This document shows, in pieces, positions 60,822 to 64,000 of a DNA stretch of 64,000 bases. The notes under the pieces are model-generated. The model was not told the origin of the DNA. It saw only the letters and a list, made by a program, of their open reading frames with translations, and searched no databases. This DNA comes from JAEUQQ01 sp963697285. GTDB lineage: Bacteria; Acidobacteriota; Vicinamibacteria; Vicinamibacterales; JAFNAJ01. Positions within the stretch are counted from its first letter, which is position 1; every line of letters starts with the position of its first letter. Made by a program: the position numbers and the translations under genes. The stretch spans positions 558,001 to 622,000 of the forward strand of contig CAVONI010000011.1 of assembly GCA_963697285.1 (NCBI GenBank), in the 5' to 3' direction.

Positions 60822-63235
60822 GGGCGGCCGCCTCACAGCGCTCGCCGCGACGACCGCTGGTGCCACGCGTGCTGCCTCGGGTCGCCCGCGCGGCCCTGCT
60901 CGTGTCGCTGGCCGCCGCGTGGCCCGCTGCCGCCGCGCCCTCCACCTACAGCGGGCGCGCTCAGCAGTCGCGAATCGACACGCCGCGTATCGACGCGACG
61001 GTGGTCGTCGACGGCGTACTCGACGAACCGGCCTGGAGCGAGGCGGCCGTCCTTGACGGCTTCTCGCAGTACGCGCCCGTGGACGACCGCGCCGCCGCCC
61101 TCGGCACCCGCGTGCGCGTGTGGTACTCGCCGACCGCCATCCACTTCGGGATCGAGGCCGAGGCGCCGAGCGGCAGCGTGCGAGCCACGCTGGCGGATCG
61201 CGACAAGATCGAGGCCGACGATCACGTCCTGATCTTCCTGAGCACCTTCAACGACGGACGGCAGGCGCTCGTCTTCGGTGTGAACCCGCTCGGCGCCCAG
61301 CTCGACGGCACGAGCGTCGAGGGCACGCGGCAGACGGGCGGCGGCTTTTCCGGCATCGCCGCCGGACGCGAGCCGCCCGATCTGAATCCCGACTTCGTGT
61401 TCCAGTCGCGGGGACGCCTGACCGACGAGGGCTTCGTCGTCGAGGTGCGCATCCCGTTCAAGAGCCTCAGGTACCAGGGCACCGCGGCGCAGGATTGGGG
61501 ACTCCACATCCTGCGCCGCGTGCAGGCCACCGGTTACGAGGACTCGTGGATGCCTGCCAGCCGCACGGCAGCCTCGTTCCTGGGCCAGGCCGGCGTGCTC
61601 GCGGGGCTGCACGACCTGAGGCGGGGGCTCGTGCTCGACCTCAATCCCGTCGCGACGGCGAAGTCGGACGGCACCCGCCAGGACGATGGCAGGTGGGCCT
61701 ACGATGCGTCGAACGCCGAGGCCGGCGTCAACGTCCGGTGGGGCATCACGCCCAATCTCACGTTGAACGGCACCGTGAACCCTGACTTCTCGCAGGTCGA
61801 GGCCGATGCGGGCCAGTTCTCGTTCGACCCGCGGTCGGCGTTGTTCTACGCCGAGAAGCGCCCGTTCTTCCTCGAGGGCTCGGAGTTCTTCGCCACGCCG
61901 AACAACCTGATCTACACGCGGCGCATCGTGGCGCCTGTCGTCGCGTCGAAGCTCACCGGGAAGGCGGCCGGCACCACGCTGGGCGTCCTGTTCGCGGTAG
62001 ACGACGAGGCGATGTCGGCGACGGGCACCGACAACCCGTGGTTCGCGATCACGCGCGTCTCGCGTGACGTCGGGCGCGGCTCGAAGATCGCGGGGATCTA
62101 CACCGAGCGCCACGACGGCGCCTCATGGAACCGCGTCGGCGGCGCTGACACGCGGCTGCTCTTCGGGGAGATCTACTCCCTTCAGGCGCAGGCCGTCGTC
62201 AGCCAGACCTCGCGCTCCGGCGTCACCGAAACCGGGCCGCTGTGGGGCGTGACCGCCGCGCGCACGGGCCGGCGCTACGGCTTCACCTACCGCGTGTCGG
62301 GCATCGACGAAGACTTCAGGACCGAGAGCGGGTTCATCGGTCGAGGCAACATCGCCCAGGCGCGCGCGACGAACCAGGTGACGTTCTACGGCAAGGAGAA
62401 GGGCTGGTGGGAACGCGCCACCAGCGATGCCACGTTCGATTTCATCTGGCCGTACGACAGCTTCGTCGACGGCGGCAGCGCCCAGGATCGCAAGCTGCAC
62501 CTGAACAACAACGTCACCCTCCGCGGAGGCTGGAACGCCGGGTTCTCGGTCCTCATCGAGTCGTTCGGCTACGACGAGCGGCTCTACGAAGACTACGCGC
62601 TGATCCAGGCCACGCCGACCGGTGACGTCCTGCTGCCCTTCGTCGGCACGCCGCGCCTGCCCAACCTCGATTACGTCATCTCGTTCGACGCGCCGCAGTG
62701 GAAGGGCCTGTCGGCTAACGGCATGTTCCTCTGGGGTAAGGACGAGAACTTCTTCGAGTGGGCATCGGCCGACATCATCTTCGCCGACCTGAACGTGCAG
62801 TGGCGGCCGACGCAGCAGGCGCGCGTGGAACTGCGGTACCAGCTCCAGTCATTCGTGCGACGTACCGACGGTTCGGTCGTCGGCCAGCGGCAGATCCCCC
62901 GTGCCCGACTCGAGTACCAGCTGACGCGGGCGATATTCCTGCGTGGCGTGATCGAGTACGACGACAACCGCCAGGACGACCTGCGCGACGATTCGCGGAC
63001 CGAGCTGCCGATCGCGATCCGCAACGCGGCGACCGGCGCATACGAGCGCGCCGTCGGCCGGCGGCGGCGCCAGGTGCGCAGCGACCTGTTGTTCTCGTAT
63101 CAGCCAACACCGGGCACGGTGTTCTTCGCAGGCTACAGCGGCATCAGCGTCGATGGCCCACAGCGCAGCCGCGGCGACCTGCGGCGCCAGCGCGACGGGT
63201 TCTTCATGAAGGTCAGCTACCTGTTCCGGCTGTAG
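60818..63235 (+). CDS. DUF5916 outer-membrane protein with CBM9-like N-terminus
   Basis: 805 residues. Signal peptide, then a CBM9-like beta-sandwich (about 55-240: IDATVVVDGVLDEPAWSEAA, ADDHVLIFLSTFNDGRQALV, FVVEVRIPFKSLRY). Next the DUF5916 region (NPDFSQVEADAGQFSFDPRS, FYAEKRPFFLEGSEFFATPN), and a C-terminal beta-barrel ending VSYLFRL. The terminal aromatic/hydrophobic pattern fits outer-membrane insertion. Carbohydrate- or hydrolase-linked outer-membrane functions are proposed for such proteins, but none is established. Translationally coupled to the bacilliredoxin gene. Confidence 0.88.
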   Translation: MRAAASQRSPRRPLVPRVLPRVARAALLVSLAAAWPAAAAPSTYSGRAQQSRIDTPRIDATVVVDGVLDEPAWSEAAVLDGFSQYAPVDDRAAALGTRVRVWYSPTAIHFGIEAEAPSGSVRATLADRDKIEADDHVLIFLSTFNDGRQALVFGVNPLGAQLDGTSVEGTRQTGGGFSGIAAGREPPDLNPDFVFQSRGRLTDEGFVVEVRIPFKSLRYQGTAAQDWGLHILRRVQATGYEDSWMPASRTAASFLGQAGVLAGLHDLRRGLVLDLNPVATAKSDGTRQDDGRWAYDASNAEAGVNVRWGITPNLTLNGTVNPDFSQVEADAGQFSFDPRSALFYAEKRPFFLEGSEFFATPNNLIYTRRIVAPVVASKLTGKAAGTTLGVLFAVDDEAMSATGTDNPWFAITRVSRDVGRGSKIAGIYTERHDGASWNRVGGADTRLLFGEIYSLQAQAVVSQTSRSGVTETGPLWGVTAARTGRRYGFTYRVSGIDEDFRTESGFIGRGNIAQARATNQVTFYGKEKGWWERATSDATFDFIWPYDSFVDGGSAQDRKLHLNNNVTLRGGWNAGFSVLIESFGYDERLYEDYALIQATPTGDVLLPFVGTPRLPNLDYVISFDAPQWKGLSANGMFLWGKDENFFEWASADIIFADLNVQWRPTQQARVELRYQLQSFVRRTDGSVVGQRQIPRARLEYQLTRAIFLRGVIEYDDNRQDDLRDDSRTELPIAIRNAATGAYERAVGRRRRQVRSDLLFSYQPTPGTVFFAGYSGISVDGPQRSRGDLRRQRDGFFMKVSYLFRL

Positions 63236-63243
63236 ACGTGCGC

Positions 63244-63357
63244 GGGCCGCTCTGGGGAGCGGCCCCTACACCTGGCGGGCACGACGCGGGCCGCTCGGGG
63301 GAGCGGCCCCTGCACCTGGCGGGCACGGCATGGGCCGCTCTGGGGAGCGGCCCCTAC
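63244..63357 (-). repeat. GC-hairpin family, tandem triplet with stop codon of the aminotransferase
   Basis: Units at 63244-63269, 63288-63313 and 63332-63357, 44 nt apart, each a GGGCCGCTC/GAGCGGCCC stem with TGGG or GGGG loop (plus strand) and a following CCTACACC or CCTGCACC. They are joined by TGGCGGGCACG spacers. The CCCCTA of the last unit contains the TAG stop of the aminotransferase on the minus strand. Confidence 0.9.
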
Positions 63358-64000
63358 GAGACGACGGCGCGGTCGGTGATCTCGAGAGCCTTGTCGATGA
63401 TGTCGAAGCCCTCGCGGAGTTCGGCCTCGGTGATGGTGAGCGGCGGATTGGTGTAGAACGCGTTCCACCTGACCATCGTGTAGAGCCCGTGCTCGCGGAA
63501 GAACCCCGACAACTGCTGCATCTCGGGTGACGTGCCGTTGAAGGGCGCCATCGGTTCGAGCGTTGCCTTGTTGCGAACCAACTCCACGATCCCGAACAGG
63601 CCGATGTTGCGGGTGACGCCGACCGACGGATGCTTGTCGGCAAGGGCCTGCAGCATTCCCCGCATGACCTCGCCCGTCTTCGCCGCGCGCTCGATCAGGT
63701 GGTCTTCTTCGTACACCGCGATCGTCGCCAGCGCGGCGGCGCACCCGAGGGGATGCGAGTTGTACGTGAGCCCGCCCGGAAAGACGCGGTCGCGGAAGAA
63801 CTCCGCGATGTGGTGCCGCATGCCCACGGCCCCGAGCGGCACGTAGGCGCTCGTCAGGCCCTTCGCCATGATGATCAGGTCAGGCACCACGTTCCAGTGG
63901 TCGATGGCGAACCACTTGCCCGTGCGGCCAAAGCCCGCCATCACCTCGTCGGCAACCATGAGGATGCCGTACTTGTCGCACAACGCCCTGACGCCCTGCA
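63354..64000 (-). CDS. class III aminotransferase, C-terminal part (runs off the window)
   Basis: About 215 residues, no N-terminus in the window. PLP-fold signatures: ILMVADEVMAGFGRTGKWFA (Asp that holds the pyridine N), LIIMAKGLTSAYVPLGAVGM with the Schiff-base Lys, and FPGGLTYNSHPLGCAAALAT. The pattern is closest to omega-amino acid:pyruvate or taurine:pyruvate aminotransferases; substrate uncertain. Its TAG stop is the first codon of a GC-hairpin unit. Confidence 0.92.
   Translation of the reverse strand, partial: QGVRALCDKYGILMVADEVMAGFGRTGKWFAIDHWNVVPDLIIMAKGLTSAYVPLGAVGMRHHIAEFFRDRVFPGGLTYNSHPLGCAAALATIAVYEEDHLIERAAKTGEVMRGMLQALADKHPSVGVTRNIGLFGIVELVRNKATLEPMAPFNGTSPEMQQLSGFFREHGLYTMVRWNAFYTNPPLTITEAELREGFDIIDKALEITDRAVVS

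Noticed and set aside
63244..63357. CRISPR array
   Set aside because: Only three repeats with short, nearly identical spacers and no cas gene; the units are palindromic hairpins that also occur singly elsewhere.

Overview
The window is GC-rich (about two-thirds G+C by eye) Gram-negative DNA. Its gene content points to an acidobacterium of the Vicinamibacteria (subdivision 6, Luteitalea-like). It has an Oar-type TonB-dependent receptor with a carboxypeptidase-regulatory-like domain, a membrane-anchored sulfatase-like/TPR protein, a large BNR/VPS10-type repeat protein next to an M14 peptidase, a DUF5916 outer-membrane protein, a bactofilin and a YtxJ-type monothiol bacilliredoxin. This placement is inferred from gene content; no marker-gene tree was run.

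Layout. 0-3.4 kb (minus): operon of tsaC, hflX, a TPR/SLH-like lipoprotein and the first codons of a pgsA-like gene. 3.4-8.5 kb: CPA2 antiporter, MFS exporter, class II fructose bisphosphatase, a methyltransferase and a bactofilin. 8.7-12.3 kb: cysteine desulfurase plus mnmA (tRNA thiolation), facing trxB-trxA. 12.4-20 kb: a half-length glycogen-synthase-like protein with a degenerate sugar-nucleotide motif, the sulfatase-like/TPR protein, and a small membrane protein coupled to the Oar-like receptor. 20-25 kb: periplasmic D-Ala-D-Ala peptidase, orphan DNA methyltransferase, rfbA-rfbC, a zinc ribbon. 25.2-29 kb (minus): hppD-hmgA-fahA, the homogentisate route of tyrosine breakdown. 29-38.3 kb: ferredoxin, HD-GYP regulator, SDR, NylC/DmpA-like P1 hydrolase, then M20 peptidase, TPR protein, ACP-PlsC fusion and a GHL10-like protein in tandem. 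38.3-44.8 kb: metK, ROK kinase, Nudix hydrolase, a HTH/DUF6036 toxin-antitoxin-like remnant, and a fused alpha-beta 2-oxoacid dehydrogenase E1. 45-64 kb: MBOAT plus SGNH acylation pair, DUF5924/DUF2914 membrane protein, truA, ATP-grasp protein, CDP-alcohol phosphatidyltransferase, SGNH lipoprotein, BNR protein, M14 peptidase, polytopic membrane protein, bacilliredoxin, DUF5916 protein and a partial class III aminotransferase.

Two signals cut across the annotation. First, a family of short GC-rich hairpins occurs at five places (at least nine clear units plus one degenerate). In four genes the stop codon itself (TAG or TAA) is the first codon of a unit, and the stems show compensatory base changes. 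Second, at least 13 genes carry single-base frameshifts, about 26 in all and mostly +1, with a dense cluster in hmgA/hppD. This looks like uncorrected long-read error rather than gene decay, so broken genes are annotated as whole CDS with the break positions given.

No rRNA, tRNA, CRISPR array, transposase or prophage gene was recognised.
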